Below, one piece after another: positions 11,652 to 24,010 of a stretch of 64,000 nucleotides of DNA. This DNA is from Plicaturopsis crispa FD-325 SS-3 (lineage: Eukaryota; Basidiomycota; Agaricomycetes; Amylocorticiales; Amylocorticiaceae), in the NCBI GenBank assembly GCA_000827205.1, contig KN832555.1, positions 1,538,893 through 1,602,892 on the forward strand, given 5' to 3'. The translations under genes and the position numbers were made by a program. How positions within the stretch are numbered: the first letter of the stretch is position 1; each line of letters starts with the position of its first letter. The notes under the pieces were generated by a model. That model was not told the origin of the DNA and searched no databases. It saw only the letters and a program-made list of their open reading frames with translations.

Positions 11652-13816
11652 GACAGTAACAAGGTTGTGCTGCCATTAAGCTCACTTCACGCAAGATATC
11701 AGATTTTTTTTGTGGAACTTGGCGGCCCCACGGTACCGCTGTATTCAGCCTTTTCCTAGTCAAATCTTTGATATAGTCCTAAAGACGGAATAAGTTAACC
11801 GGTATACTGATGGAAACGGCGCTTAAAGTTAAACGGACCCGATAACGGACGTATTGGGTCGAGGAGAGGCCTAGGACACGCTGTAAGTCGACTCGTTGAC
11901 GAGGACCTATAGGCTTCGGAATCTTCTCAGATACAGCGACCCCCTCATCTACATTTATCATGCCGCATAATGCGGTCGAGAATACACGATCAGAATACTG
12001 AGACAACCTCGTTCACTGTCCGTACGTACCTTCCTTGACCGTATTCTGCGTCCGAATAGCTGGCATTCGTTTGACTGCGGGATATCAGAGACAGTAAACA
12101 CGGTGTTGACCTAAGTGCACGATGGTAGCAAAGAAAGAATCAGTCGTGGGAAGCCTGTTCGTCAAGGCGGCTTGACATCTCGAGTTCCGAGCCGCCACAT
12201 GACCAAGTCCCACGGTTCGGTGAAACGGCGTCAGTGATATTCGACAGTTTTACACGCTATGCAGTCTTCGAGCTGTACTCTAAGTCGCGCGGATGAAAGG
12301 AAAATAATATTTAAGTATTCGGCAAACGAAGATATGTACTGGCAAGAGTGAGAAACTGCGATACGCGACAAACTTCGTGGGCAAAAGCGTTGGCGCTTTT
12401 CGGCCCATTACGCGAATGCTGGCCTAAGGGAAAACTGAGCTAAGCGGCGAATGCCGGAAGTATCGTTTCACAACTGTGGATGTGCATGGACCGGGAACAC
12501 AAGTATATCAGGGATAATATCGAAGTAAAATGTCGTGTGCTGAGAGTTATTGAGATAGCTGCCTAGCGATGATGCGGTGATGTAAGGCGGAAGAAAACGC
12601 GGAGCCAGCGATGTAAGCAGTAGGCACGGTACGAAGACAAGGCATTTGTGTCGTGCTTGCAAGAGGAACATAGGCGCTGGACACTCTGAACAATTCTTCG
12701 AGAGGTTGTGGCAAGCCTCGAAATGAATCGTCTTCTCGCCGCGATAGGAAATAATAACGCGATGTTTGAGTCGCACTCCCATGCCAAATAAACCCCTATA
12801 CCATCTCGATCTGCCAGGAAACTGATTTTTCGCTCTCGTGGTCTATGGGAGCAGGGGGTGTTAAGGTACGTCTGCATAACTCTACGGAGCAAGTGAGTTT
12901 GTATCTGTGTTTCGTGACGCTCATGGAATATACCTGGTGTATAGGGTAGCTGAGAAGACGGCAAAGGGTCAATCACGATGACCAGGTGCTGTAGTTTTTT
13001 CCCGGACGAGACATTAGGTGTGTCGGTGCCCCATTTTCGCGCTAAACGTTCATGCTCAATTTGACACAGAGCTTCATGCTTCAACTGATGCTCCTAATTC
13101 CGCGTTGAAGTCGTCACAGACTTGGACTGGCCCTCGTGCATCCCACAGTCATCATTGCGCTCTCCTATGTCAGTCCTACTATCCTACCTGTCTTTGCGCC
13201 ATCCGGAAGTCTGCAGTCTGGTCTACTTCCTGTGCTCTAACAGTCTGAAGATTGTCGGACGTTTCTCGAGACCCAGGGTTCAAGAGAACACGGCTCAGTA
13301 TGTTACTGTTATCTATCATCCACCACGAGTTCATCAAGCATCACACGCTACATTGCAGGTTGTCGCTGAGATACGAGAGCATCGCGGACGACCGCCGCGT
13401 CTCACCCCAATCGGCGGGCTTGTTCGCGTCGGATTCCGAGTGCCTTACTGTCGTAAAAGAAACCTCAAACTCGATCGTTGCCTACAACGGCATGCACACC
13501 GTGGAGTCCCGGCCCCGTGAAGGCGAGGTGCAGGTGTAGCTTGAGCGGTGGCGGGACGCGTGCAGGCAGGGGCACCGGGAGATGCACGGCGACGCCAGCT
13601 AGTACCATGTTCCCGGAATGACCGTATTTGTATAGCAGGAGCTCGCGTTCCGGAAAAGTCAGGGGAAATAAACATTCCGTCAAGTAACTAACCCATCATC
13701 TATGTAAAAATCAAAAGAGACAGCATGTATATCACGACAGCGGCGAATCACCAATCAAACGCAGGCAGCCCTTGAACTTGAACAAGACATCAAAACCTTC
13801 CGAGACTTCAAAACCA
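11652..13816. other. 2.2 kb with unresolved open frames
   Basis: Three fragments look protein-like but could not be assembled: minus 11779-12006 (VFSTALCGMINVDEGVAVSE), minus 12563-13090 (LARKWGTDTPNVSSGKKLQH, ending in an Arg-rich tail) and plus 13330-13539 (SNSIVAYNGMHTVESRPREG). None has a recognisable domain or a phase-consistent full model. They may be fast-evolving or decaying genes. Confidence 0.4.
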
Positions 13817-15538
13817 TTACCGTGCACTACCCCGTTTCTTCCCTTTGTTCGGCTTCCTCTTCAAAGACGGTACTACCATGAATTCATCGTCGGTGTCTTC
13901 AGTTGCTCTCCTCTTCTCTCCACGCGGGTGTATGTTGTCCAGATCTTCATCGCTAGAATTTCCATCCGTCTCCGTAGTCCGGTATCCGCGAAATTTGGCA
14001 CCAGAATTAATAACAGCCTCGGAACTGGCTTCCCCGTCGGAAGGCTTATATTCTGGTAAGATATCAAGTGGATAAGTCATGGGTCACGGGGGTAAGATGT
14101 AATTGAACGAGATACCATTCGTTTCTTGAATGCTGCCTATATCGGAAGTTGTAGGGCTTGGAGGCGGGGTAGCTTCCCAATCACTAATCAAGACATCGGA
14201 ATCGACAGGCAACGCGTTGTCATCCAACATGGAGGAGCCTGAGTCGCCAATAGTCGAGTCGTACTCGACCGCCTTGTCAATTTCCCCGTTCCTTGCCGAT
14301 TCCGTGACCGGAGACGATGGCGGCGGCGGCGGCGGCGGTTTCGGTGAGCCTCCTGGTTGTCCGCCGAGAGTTGTATCCGAAGACGATGGCGGCGGCGGTT
14401 TCGGCAGGTCTCCTGGTTGTCCGCCGAGAGTTGTATCCGTATCGTCTATGTAAACTTGATGTTAGCACCATGAACATGATCAAGAAATAGCGTCGTACCA
14501 ATAAAGGGGAGCGGGCCCAAAGTCAGGGGAACTACGGAGCTAGCATCTTGATCGGTCAGCCGGTTGGATGAACCTCTCGATGATGCAAGTTCCGCACGAT
14601 GTACCCGTACTATCTCTATCGGGTTTATCTCTGGAAACCAGTCTTTCTGACCCGCAATGTAGGCTATCGTCATGGAAATCCAAACGGTGTCGCCTGGATT
14701 GAGGTCTGGATAGGCACTGTCGCTCAATGGTATCATCTCCCCGTTTTCGTACGAGAGAAACTTCGCGGGAGAAACAAGGCTTGGGATAAATTCCGTTGAT
14801 TCCTCCGCTGCCTCTCTGATCCAAGGATGAATAGGGTACGAGTATCTGTGGTCCTTGAGCATAGATTCGTTCCATGGCGTCTTCTTCGCGAACAATGGGC
14901 AGGACATCTGGAATCGGGCTCCTGACAGTGTTTGCCATGACCGACGAGGCCTCATCTTGTTCGTGAAGACATCGTACGCCCGCGTTAATGTCTCTAGTGC
15001 CTGTGACCAACAATGTCGGAGTCAGGGATATGCTTTGGTACAGGACACTGTCTCTTACAGTGAAATGTTCGTATAAACTGGGGTCCTCCGAAGTGTCGAA
15101 AATATATGTCACGACGCATTTATAACCAATCAAACGCTGACTAGAACGAAATTTAGTGTTAGCTTCGTTAGTTGTCCGCGCAAGTTCTGTTAACGCACAT
15201 CCTGGAAATCGGGATACTCGGAGCAGGGTCTCCATATCTGACGTAGTTGCCTGTTTGCGCCGGCGTTCCACGATTCCATATAGCAGCATAGGTGAATACC
15301 CGGCGGTCATAATTATCGACGGAGCATAACTAAAGTAGGGACATTGGTGTTAGCAATCACTTCAAAGGGGATTTGAGAGCTCGGCGCATACGTTGTAACG
15401 CGGACCACCTCGCTCGGCCTTGAGCCATACGATGCTTTTTCCTGACTTGGCGGAATCAGCGGCGGTAGCAAGGGAAATCTCGTCTTTCCTGAAACGCCTT
15501 TTTTTCCATACGTCAAGTTCGGGATAAAGATAGGACAT
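13817..15538 (-). CDS. 475-aa hypothetical protein with proline-rich repeats and basic tail
   Basis: Six exons join without phase conflict: 15392-15538, 15199-15329, 15059-15140, 14499-15000, 14116-14445 and 13817-14052. The start follows a TATAAAA about 70 nt upstream and a pyrimidine-rich leader. The N-terminal third is globular (IVWLKAERGGPRY; RYGDPAPSIPISR). The centre carries PGDTVWISMTIAYIAGQKDW, a pattern I associate with uncharacterised agaricomycete proteins. Two copies of a DTTLGGQPG...PKPPPP unit follow, then an acidic region and a Lys/Arg-rich end (KRKPNKGKKRGS) that could be a nuclear signal. Other frames over exons 1-3 look coding but fail at the intron phases. Function unknown; gene model good. 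Confidence 0.75.
14310..14445 (-). repeat. Coding tandem repeat (proline-rich unit, two copies)
   Basis: Within the 475-aa gene, a unit of about 20 residues beginning DTTLGGQPG and ending in a proline run occurs twice. The DNA copies are nearly identical (GAGAGTTGTATCCG recurs on the plus strand), so the duplication is recent. The proline runs differ in length (CGG-triplet repeats). Confidence 0.85.
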
Positions 15539-15606
15539 CGTGTTTCAGTATAAGAAATTGGTAATGAAGAGAAGTTGTACGAGGTCGTAGGAATGTTTGA
15601 GTGTCG

Positions 15607-15613
15607 TTTTATA
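15607..15613 (-). promoter_or_regulatory. TATA box of the 475-aa gene
   Basis: TATAAAA on the minus strand, 69-75 nt upstream of the ATG at 15536-15538, followed by a C/T-rich leader typical of fungal transcription starts. Confidence 0.6.
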
Positions 15614-16168
15614 CACGCAGACGAGTTTGTTCGTATTTGCGTCAAGTTCTTGCCAGACAAGAAAAAAACGTGAGAAGAGGGGTATGTTCTGAAATATAGT
15701 GAGACGCACGGATGAAGCGATAATCGCGACTTCTGATTCATGGATGGCACTCTTCCGGACGAGACGCTGTCTTCCAACGCATGAGTATCCACCCGTTCGG
15801 ACAGAGAACGTCCTGGGCCCCATAAGTACATAAGTAACAGCGACAATTTCTCGCGTCAGCATTACGCGCGACAAAGCTCAAACTGTCGTTTTCAGAGGTA
15901 TTAGCACGCCATGGATACGGTTTCTGATAACGCATATCTACCTATCGGCGGAGAATTGAGGGACAAGATACGCGGAGTGTCGTGACGTGTCTCGGTCAAA
16001 CGCAGGGTTCCTGTGGCGTTGCCCGTGGTTCGTTGAGGAACACTGTGTTTTGTGGTGTAGAGAATCAGCGCTCGATACTATTCGACCGGCGGAATGAAGG
16101 AAGTTCACCGCACGGGCAAAGATTGGTTGGGGTTTCTCGTTCATGCATGCGAGCCATCCACGAGAGGC

Positions 16169-16175
16169 TATAAAA
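16169..16175 (+). promoter_or_regulatory. TATA box of the 202-aa gene
   Basis: TATAAAA 58-64 nt upstream of the ATG at 16233. The spacing is similar to that of the divergent gene to the left. The two TATA boxes delimit a roughly 550-bp divergent promoter. Confidence 0.6.
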
Positions 16176-16232
16176 TGCAAAGACGGACAACACGATCGCA
16201 CATAGAACAGATAACCCCTCACCATTTCCACG

Positions 16233-16997
16233 ATGAGAAGACATCTGGAACACTCAAAGGTCGTGCTTTATCTTTGTGCCCAGAATCTATGCACTCACCA
16301 TTATTATCATTTGCAGGACGAATCAGACAAGCGCGACAAGCTGCGCAGACATACGCCCATCTCGAATGATGTTTACGATAACCCAAGAATTTCCAAGCTC
16401 CGGCAGATAATAACGTCTGCGACCAAGGTGTGTCAGTATCATTAGAAACAGCGTTAGTAGCGTCGATGACTCAGAGCTGCCCTATTCAGCCTCAAGACCG
16501 CTTTGTGTATCGATGCGTCATCTACGCGACCGATTGTCTCGCGCCCAAGGTCGTTCCAGTGCCGATATATGCTGAAACCTCGATGCTTGGGGAGCCTCCG
16601 TTTGATTTTGACGACCTCGATTGTCAACTGTTCTTTCCGCGTGGATGGAAAAGCGTCAGGATTGATAACGCCATCGGTACTGGCTTTACCCTTCGCAATT
16701 CGATCGAGATCGCAATATCTGGTCGGCCAGAAGGTCAACGGGAAAATTCAGCGATCAAATGCACGTACCGCGGGACTGTATGGAGAGGAAATATCTTGGT
16801 AGCCTTGCGAGGTCAACGAGACGAGAGTGCCCTTATTCAAGCAAGCTATAACGACGTCGAGCTGATCAATGTATTGTTAGGTTTGTGAGTCAGGCGTGTT
16901 CTCCGCGGAAAGATACGAGTACTGACTCATTTGCAGGTGGCTGAAACAACCAGAAGATGATTTTGAGGCTACGATTTGGGATGAACACCTCTGCTAG
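16233..16997 (+). CDS. 202-aa hypothetical protein, family with 25750-26511 (paralog 1)
   Basis: Exons 16233-16259, 16317-16427, 16475-16884 and 16937-16997 join in phases 0, 0 and 2. Exon 1 encodes nine residues and exon 2 a charged, likely disordered segment. Exon 3 holds the conserved part: FDFDDLDCQLFFPRGW..., GTGFTLRNSIEIAISG and TVWRGNILVALRG. Exon 4 begins WLK and ends acidic. The gene at 25750 has the same exon order, phases and the matching motifs FDDITDLNVAVWFPEGF and RVWRGNILVVMK. No signal peptide or membrane segment. The fold and function are not recognised. Confidence 0.8.
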
Positions 16998-17630
16998 AGC
17001 ATATCATATATCCGTCTTATGTACATGTTAGATGTGAATCCGCGAGAGCTTTTATGAACGAGCACCGACCGGTGCACATTGCCTATTGTATTCGGCAGTC
17101 AGCGAGACCCTTTCAAGTACGTGTATATGATCGAGCTACGTACATGACGGTTCAAGTTGCAGGATCACGGTGCTACTTGAGTCAACCGTAACATCGAGGG
17201 GTCTCTATTTGATGTGCTGAAATAGACAATAGGGATGTGTCTGAGTGGACGAGAATCGTCCACCCACACAGAAGCTGTCAATCGCGCATCGTAAGACAGA
17301 CTGAAACACGTCCAGGAGATTCCACGTACCAGCGAAATTGATTATCCACGATTTACTATCTCCAATGTATCTATTTGATCCCAAATCTCCGCTGTGGACA
17401 TCTGTACTGCGTTGGACTAGGGTCCTCGGAGCGAGGTAGCGGAGAGGCAGCGGAGGACGCAGTGAGGCAGGCAGGAGAGAGTGACGGAGGCGACGGACTT
17501 AGCAGGATTCGGTTGGAGAGCAGAGGCTGCAGAGCGGATCGGGATTCGGGTTAGGCACAGACTGAGTTGGGCGCGATTGTCGTAGTTAGCTTCATCACTC
17601 TCTGCCATCGACGACGACGACGTACCTGAG
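16998..17630. other. Intergenic, nothing recognised
   Basis: Convergent 3' ends of the 202-aa gene and paralog B face each other across about 630 bp. A minus-strand frame at 17417-17686 is Ser/Leu-rich and overlaps a run of GAGGC/GGAGG-like repeats; it has no domain. Confidence 0.4.
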
Positions 17631-18501
17631 TTAGGAGTGCCCTGTCCAGCGTGCCCAGTGTAAAACTCCCGCCTTGTACTTATCAAGCAGGTACCGGCGA
17701 TTCAGAATGCACGCGTCCATTAGTTGGCATCTGACGGTTCGACAAAGATCGAACGTAGTCCTTGGAAAGATAGAGACAGCGCCGTCCGAAGTGATGAAAT
17801 TCATAACAGAGGCTAGAGAAGCAAGTATATGAAACGTCAGAAGCTGTACAGAAACGGGGAAAAAGTACTTGAAACGTACTACTGCCGACCTGCAACAAAT
17901 GTCGGATTGGAGACCCTCGTACCAGTAGTAGACGTACATTTTGAAATCGAGGAAGGGCAGTAATGAATTGATAGGGTGCAACCTTGGAAAAGCAAAACGG
18001 GAAGGCGGTATCACAAGGCGTCGTCGATATGTTATGGTGCTTCGAACCGACCGGTGTATTGAGTATCCTTTGAACGGCTGCGACGAAATTGTCCTCCCCG
18101 TGGGTACTGATATGATGGAAGTCGTCTTGCAAAAGATATTCTCCGACACTATGAATGCCATGCTCCGACACGTAGATGTCCAATACGGCGTCGGGATCGC
18201 AAGTCCTGTCAAAGAATTGAAGAGCCACAAGTCCGGAAATTACAGCCTCCGATACATGCATTTCTGCCAGGAACGTGTCGGGGAATCGAAACCATGGCTC
18301 CAGGAATCGTTCGATGTTCCACGTTCGCTTTCGAGCAGCAAATGTCAGGAAACGTAGAGTCCAAGATGTCCTGCCTAACAGCATGATAGAGGTTGGTGTA
18401 CAGTGGCTGAAAAACATGTCGAGGGACCGTTGGTCGTCGCTCAATAGGACCAGCATTGTTTCGAATGAAGACTGGAAGCCGGACACCGTGGGTGAATCCA
18501 T
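17631..18501 (-). CDS. F-box-like protein, diverged paralog B
   Basis: Exons 17880-18501 and 17631-17812 (intron 67 nt, GTACGT...CTAG) give 267 aa. It aligns with the gene at 8292: the motif corresponding to SGSQVVQFF reads SGLVALQFF, DFDLYV reads VLDIYV, and AVMNFFTWDRAVSLFPRSTF reads SVMNFITSDGAVSIFPRTTF. Intron position at this last block is shared. The Gly-Ser of the nucleotidyltransferase-like motif is lost and the C-terminal ~90 residues present in paralog A are missing, replaced by a short tail. A minus-strand exon at 18529-18741 could splice in frame upstream (GTGAGC...TCCAG) but paralog A has no counterpart. Likely a diverged, possibly degenerating copy. Confidence 0.7.
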
Positions 18502-19496
18502 GTTGAAGGTAAACTGGATTTGTTTGCGTCAAACCAAACTCGCGATCTTAGCTGAGAGGCTCACCGTTTGTTTTAGCTTTGGAACTCTGACGAGGAGTTC
18601 ACAGACCAAGGGAATAACTTCAATATCTGGACAGCCATTGATTAGCACGAGTTTCGCGGCGTAGCAGGGAAGGATAGATCCGGTACCCGATCCGACAAAA
18701 CGCGAACTTGAACTTTGCACGGCAGCACCGCTTTCACGCATTCACGGTTCATCAATCATCTTGTATTTATGCCTCCAGTGGTCACAACATCGCTAAGTTG
18801 ACTATCAGGTACTGGGTCAATCGGACCATGACTCCCAACCGTGAGTTTCCGTTTCAATAAAGTTCATGGATAACTACGACGAAAACTGAACCTTGGTGGA
18901 TCTACAGAGTATAGATCCTGCGGTGTCGTCCCCGAGTCCTTATCAACAGGATCCACCTCGAGATGCGGCTGGTCTTTCTATCAGATCATTGGCGGCGGTG
19001 TAGGGCGTTGTGCCTGTCGAATCGACTTTCTTCGTCGCGCCACGTCCTCTCACCCCTTCAAACAGTTTATACTCTTCTGTCGAGAATCACCGTCTGTTTT
19101 CGGACACAGTCGATAAGTAATACAGTTCCGTCTCCCCGTGCTTCTATGCTCATCCCAAAATTCTTGGCGTACATTTAGGTTTGCATCGGCCGCAAAGATT
19201 GTCGACTAGTCTGTTGGGTCTGCGCACGCGCCTGACATGTCGTCCACGGAACGAAACGTCACTGTGTAAACAATTGCTCTTATAAGGTGTCAGCTTAAAC
19301 ATCTCCGCATGTCGCTGCAGTCCCATTCACTATCAGGTCTGTCTTATCATGCCACCGAGTATGCAGGCTCACGACGTTGACCAAACCTGACGTTGATTGC
19401 AGGCATGGCCTCCATTATACGTTCTTATTACCGTCGCCCCAACCACCAGAGACCACCGATACATCAGCCCGGTCTTATTCGGTAAATGCTCTCATA
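18502..19496. other. About 1 kb, one possible exon
   Basis: A minus-strand frame 18529-18741 (SSSRFVGSGTGSILPCYAAK) begins with ATG and ends at a plausible splice donor leading into paralog B; it may be an upstream exon or a separate remnant. The rest shows nothing recognisable. It separates the divergent starts of paralog B and the F-box gene. Confidence 0.35.
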
Positions 19497-20721
19497 ATGC
19501 TGAATTTATGCGACGAGACTCACGCCACTTTCAGCTTGAGACAGAAAGACGTCGATGCAGCACCAATATTCAAACTGCCGCTTGAGATGTTGATGGAGAT
19601 ATGCAAATACATGTCTCTCACCGATCTCTCTCGGCTTATGCAGACGTGTACTTGGATGCACGAGGACGTATCGCCCCTTGTATACGCAAAGATCTGTGTA
19701 TCCGACCTGGATGCTGGACCTTGCTTCAGGACCTTATCCTACCCGATAAACCCCTTCGTGGACTACGCCCTGCTGGTCAAAGAAATCGAATACTCGTTCA
19801 CCGTAACCGTCGACCATCATCTCGCATTCCCACTCCTTTGCTCGACACTCCGCTATACGAAAAATGTCCACACCCTGCGTCTAACCGACGACAGCATCAA
19901 CGCCCGGTTTGTCGTTAGATGCCTCAAAGCGTATGGCATCTTCGCGCAGTCACCAAATAAATCGTATTCAGACAAATATCACCTGCCCCGACTCCGGACT
20001 TTACGCATTTCCGCGAACCACGAATTAATCGAGCTTATCGACCTCCGACAGTTGAAAAACGTCTATATCGGGCGATTTCATCCCCAAGCATTCCCGGAGG
20101 CTATCATTCCGGCGCTAAAGTTGCACCAAACGAAATGTCTCGCGACATGTCTGACGGTGTCCGTCTGGACCTCTCCTTTAGGGGACCTGGTTCTACCTCA
20201 GATCTTGGACCATTTTCCGGCTTTGAAAACAATGCATTTGATCCAGAATTCAATAGTTTGCAAGGTGTGTCACGTTTATTGTCTGCTTCTTTCGCGACGG
20301 ATTGACAAGCGGATTTTAGGATGTACTTGAGCGGTTGAGCGCTACGTCTCAGCGACACTTACACTTGACGTCATTAACGATCAATCGACCTCTGCCTCGC
20401 TCCCCTACGACCGCGACGAATATAGAAGCTCCTCGTTATCTCTACTTGCTGCAGGGATACCTTCATCGGACTATACCTCTCTACCCGGAGTTGCAAACAG
20501 TCCAACTCGGCCCGCTTCTTTGGAAGTTGGACAGTAGGATCGACGTCTGGACACCGAAGCCTTGCGCGGATACCATTGAGTGGTGGAGGACGGCGGCCAT
20601 TGACTGGCGTGTTGCAGGTCTATCAAGACTAGGCAAGGAGAAGGAAGTGTGGCAGATGGAGAACGACATGGTGAGGTTTTGGGATTTTGCGTATTCTGAT
20701 CCCGATGCGATGGCTTTGTGA
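19497..20721 (+). CDS. F-box protein
   Basis: Exons 19497-20264 and 20320-20721, joined in phase 0 across a 55-nt intron, give 389 aa. An N-terminal F-box is clear: KLPLEMLMEICKYMSLTDLS followed by RLMQTCTWMHEDVSPLVYAK. F-box proteins recruit substrates to SCF ubiquitin ligases through Skp1. The remainder has periodic hydrophobic segments (LPRLRTLRIS; QLKNVYIGRF; FPALKTMHLI) typical of the leucine-rich C-termini of expanded basidiomycete F-box families. The frame is open upstream of the chosen ATG, so an upstream exon is possible. Substrate unknown. Confidence 0.82.
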
Positions 20722-21629
20722 TCTTATTTTCCATCTGTACATTGTATACATTTTCCACCTACGAAGATCTGCTAGAGCTCAGTATTACCGGTTATTTAGT
20801 CTCTTACTACGATAAAATGACAGTCTATGCTCTGTGTATAACTTGTCGCTAGCAGGGGCACCTCCGCTCTTTGGAACCTCGGCGCGCGGCCGCCTGGTTG
20901 CGAGCTTTCCATAAGATTTCATTTCCATACATGCTGTTCCTCCGTAGTCCATGTCTGCATGAGGTTGTAATGCTCATTAGCGTACCTCTAAGGTAAAATG
21001 TTCGTGATTTTTTGGCGTACAGCGAAGGGCTCGCAAACGCGAACGTGCAAGTTTAACGCCGCTCTACCGGTTGAAGTTGGTCAAGAGACTCATGCTCAAC
21101 GATATCACCGCGAACATCTGCCTTTCGTGTCCAAAATCCGGGACCCGGGATTCCGTCGAGAGCACTGCAATTTCCAAGCAATTTCTGTTCCCGCTCATGT
21201 TCCGAATATCGCTTGCAAAGCTTGTGTCCGACCTTGTCTGGCGCCATGTGTACTCTGAAGAGCAATCCGTATGGGCGGGGTGTAAAAGTACCATCGTCAT
21301 GGACCCTTATCGCTTTGACATCGTTCCGCCGCGATTCTACTGGCCCTTATCGAATCTACGCTGACGTGAATGGACGATGGTACGATCACGGGTAGCTGTC
21401 AAGCCGGATAGACAGGCGTTAGGTCGTCCCTTCGATAGACATTCAACAAGGTAAACCGATAGTATCTCGCATGCGGAATATGAACATTGATTTTTGGAGT
21501 GTGAAACTGATCATAGGCCACGACCACTTTCATTCGTCCATCATTGTTGTTCTGCCATTGCTCCGCAAGGTTGCCTTGAAAAGTAGTACGCAGCTATTGA
21601 ATCCTTCGCCGATGAGCGTTATCTGTGAG
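20722..21629. other. About 0.9 kb, nothing firm
   Basis: Overlapping short frames on both strands at 21000-21360 lack a recognisable domain or clean splicing. Otherwise nothing was seen. Confidence 0.35.
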
Positions 21630-22284
21630 TCATTCTTGTTTTTCTGCCTGGACGTCGATGCTCACATCCGTGATGTCGGCTCCATCAGTTGAAACTATGC
21701 GTTGGACGATCCCCTCGAAAACAGGGCTCTGCCGTATGAGCGATACCTTTCTCCTATCCCGAAGTCTGGAGCGTATATCCCCAATGCAGACGGACGACTC
21801 AAAGAACGCCACTGGATTCAAATCGTCGCTTCTCCTAGGTACAGGTCCATCACCCAGATCGCTTTCAAATTATCAAACCTTCGTTGCAGCCGGCTCTATC
21901 CCCTTCCAACCAGTTTGTGAACGCGTCGTCTTCTTGGCGGGTATGGTGATACGTCGTACAACGTTCAACGTCCACGGTTTCACGCACCTCTGGTCACATA
22001 CCAGTTCCACCATTGGATGTCTATGGTCCCGAACATCTGGTTATAGTCACCTGAACGCAAGGACGGCGGTATACAGGTTCACCGCGGCTGCGAATGAATT
22101 GCGGAGTCTCTCGTTTGGGACCTTCGCACGGCGTATGTTCTCTTTCCTTATTTATCGTTTGTTGACATGGAATATATTGCAGGAATGCAAGCATCCGACT
22201 GATTTCACCTTCCGGATTCTGTATCGTGTCGGGCTTCCACGCTGACACCATATCCCGGTGGTCGAATGTGTGTATCTGCACCAT
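21630..22284 (-). CDS. Candidate hypothetical gene
   Basis: A phase-consistent model starts at the ATG at 22282-22284 (MVQIHTFDHRDMVSAWKPDT) and ends at 21630-21632 (IDVQAEKQE). It uses an intron from near 22050 to 21990 and another from near 21920 to 21840. The last exon (PVAFFESSVCIGDIRSRLRD) is the most protein-like. No family recognised. The intron choices are uncertain. Confidence 0.4.
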
Positions 22285-22392
22285 TTCAATTTCTAGACAC
22301 TCATGTGAAACACGTCTGCCTCCAGGTATAAAGCCAGTCGGATGGCCCCATGCTTCGAGTTAAATCCTCCCTCTGCTAGACACACCTGAGTC

Positions 22393-24010
22393 ATGCGCCG
22401 AAGTCTCCGAATCAAAGCTAACACCAACAAAGGTGCGTCGACTCTGGCTGAACGTAGTGCGCAGAATTGAATACATGACCGCTGTTCAGCAGACAAAGTA
22501 CAGCCGTTGCCTCGCAAGGAACGACTCAATCTCAAAGCCAAGGTCGGCGGTACTATTGCAGACGTGATCGCAGCACATGCACCTGCAACACTCGCTCATG
22601 AACGGTGCGTTGGCCTCTGCCCTTACTCCACGCGCGACACTGAAGTCGTAAATATATAGATCGAACTCATTTGTCCCTACTACGAATGTTGTCGTTGATA
22701 GGCGGTGTGAGTATTCAATTACGATTCATGCGCAATACAGGCTGATTGATACACTAGTTCTCACCGAAAGGACTATCAGCTATGGCAGTGGCGGTACCGT
22801 CGTACTCTGCCTTGACCTATACAAGAATAGTTTGGTTGCTATCAAAGTAATTCACGCGGAAAATCGCACGGAGTCGCCAATCCTCGAACCCGAAGATTAT
22901 TTTTATGAACAGCTCCAGCAACACGGAGGCAATGAAATTCAGTGAGCCGTGAACCTGGACATTTGAGACGTCGGGCTTACTTTTCCCAAGGCATTTTGCT
23001 GAACTGCTCGACGTCTTCGAGCATAAGCACCACAGTTGTTTGGTGTACCCGCTCTACGGCAGAAATCTGGCCCAGCTTCCTACCGAAGACGAGAACTTCT
23101 ACCTTCTTAAACAGCATCAGAGAGCCATTGCGCTCCAAATTGTATGTGGAATGCGCTGTGAGTGTTACTTGCGTTGCTCTCTAGACGTTAGATCTGAAAT
23201 ATACCGACAGATCTCCACGAAATCGGGGTGATACACAGCGATCTGAAACCCGACAATATAGTATTGGAATCCTCCGCTACCGTGACATTCAAAGATGTTG
23301 ACGCTCAGGGACATATAATAACGCGGGTGCGCTGTCGATTGGCTAGCTGGTAGTTTTTCGTGTCTGATCGTATAATACAGGTAGTACTCAAAAATCCCAA
23401 AATTCGTATCCTCGACCTGGGAAATGCAATTAGGGAAGATCTACCACGACCCGCCATCATCGGCAGTACAAGATATACTGCGCCTGAGGTTACTTTAGGT
23501 ATGTCTTGCTTGTCACTCCCGCGGGGATAGATCATGACTATTGCACTTTAGGCTTCCCATACTCATATACTGTAGATTCGTATGGGGTGGGCTGTATTGT
23601 GGCGGAGTTATATCTCCGTCGCTATCTGTTTCCAGCTATGTCGACCATTCGCGAGAGACTAGTTGTTCTGGAAACGGTCATCTCGACTTTTCCCCCGGAC
23701 TACGCCAGCAAGATTGAGCGTAAGTACCCTGGAAGTTTCTCCAAGACATCCCCGCGCAAAGTAATATACCCGGAACAGAACGATCTGGCACCTGAAAGGT
23801 TTATCGACCATTCAACGTTGCCTAGCCTAATGGTCAGTATTCCTTTGCAACGAAGTATTGCCACTGCTAAGGACAACATCACAGTCTAGCGTCACTGATA
23901 CTGTATTGCGTTCTTTCCTCATGAGGATGTTGAACGTCCATCCGAACCGTAGGATGAATATGGAAGACGCCTTGCACCACGAGTACTTTGCGCGTGCTAT
24001 GAAGGACTAG
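22393..24010 (+). CDS. CMGC-type protein kinase, catalytic motifs intact (K1)
   Basis: Nine exons (22393-22432, 22493-22604, 22660-22704, 22741-22941, 22991-23157, 23211-23326, 23381-23498, 23552-23832, 23885-24010) give 401 aa. Motifs in order: N-terminal MRRSLRIK; glycine-rich loop SYGSGGTVV; VAIK lysine; catalytic loop VIHSDLKPDNIV; metal site RILDLGNA (DLG for DFG); STRYTAPEV; and AELYLRRYLFP, characteristic of CMGC kinases, with LAMMER/DYRK-like flavour. It should transfer phosphate from ATP to protein Ser/Thr. Exons 5, 6 and 7 (167, 116, 118 nt) match exactly in size those of the genes at 27386 and 30446, proving common descent. Substrate unknown; no signal peptide or membrane segment. 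Confidence 0.9.

Noticed and set aside
15313-15846. Alternative minus-strand frame over exon 1 of the 475-aa gene, rich in Pro and Ser
   Set aside because: It cannot be spliced in phase with the downstream exons, whereas the chosen frame can and starts at an ATG behind a TATA box.
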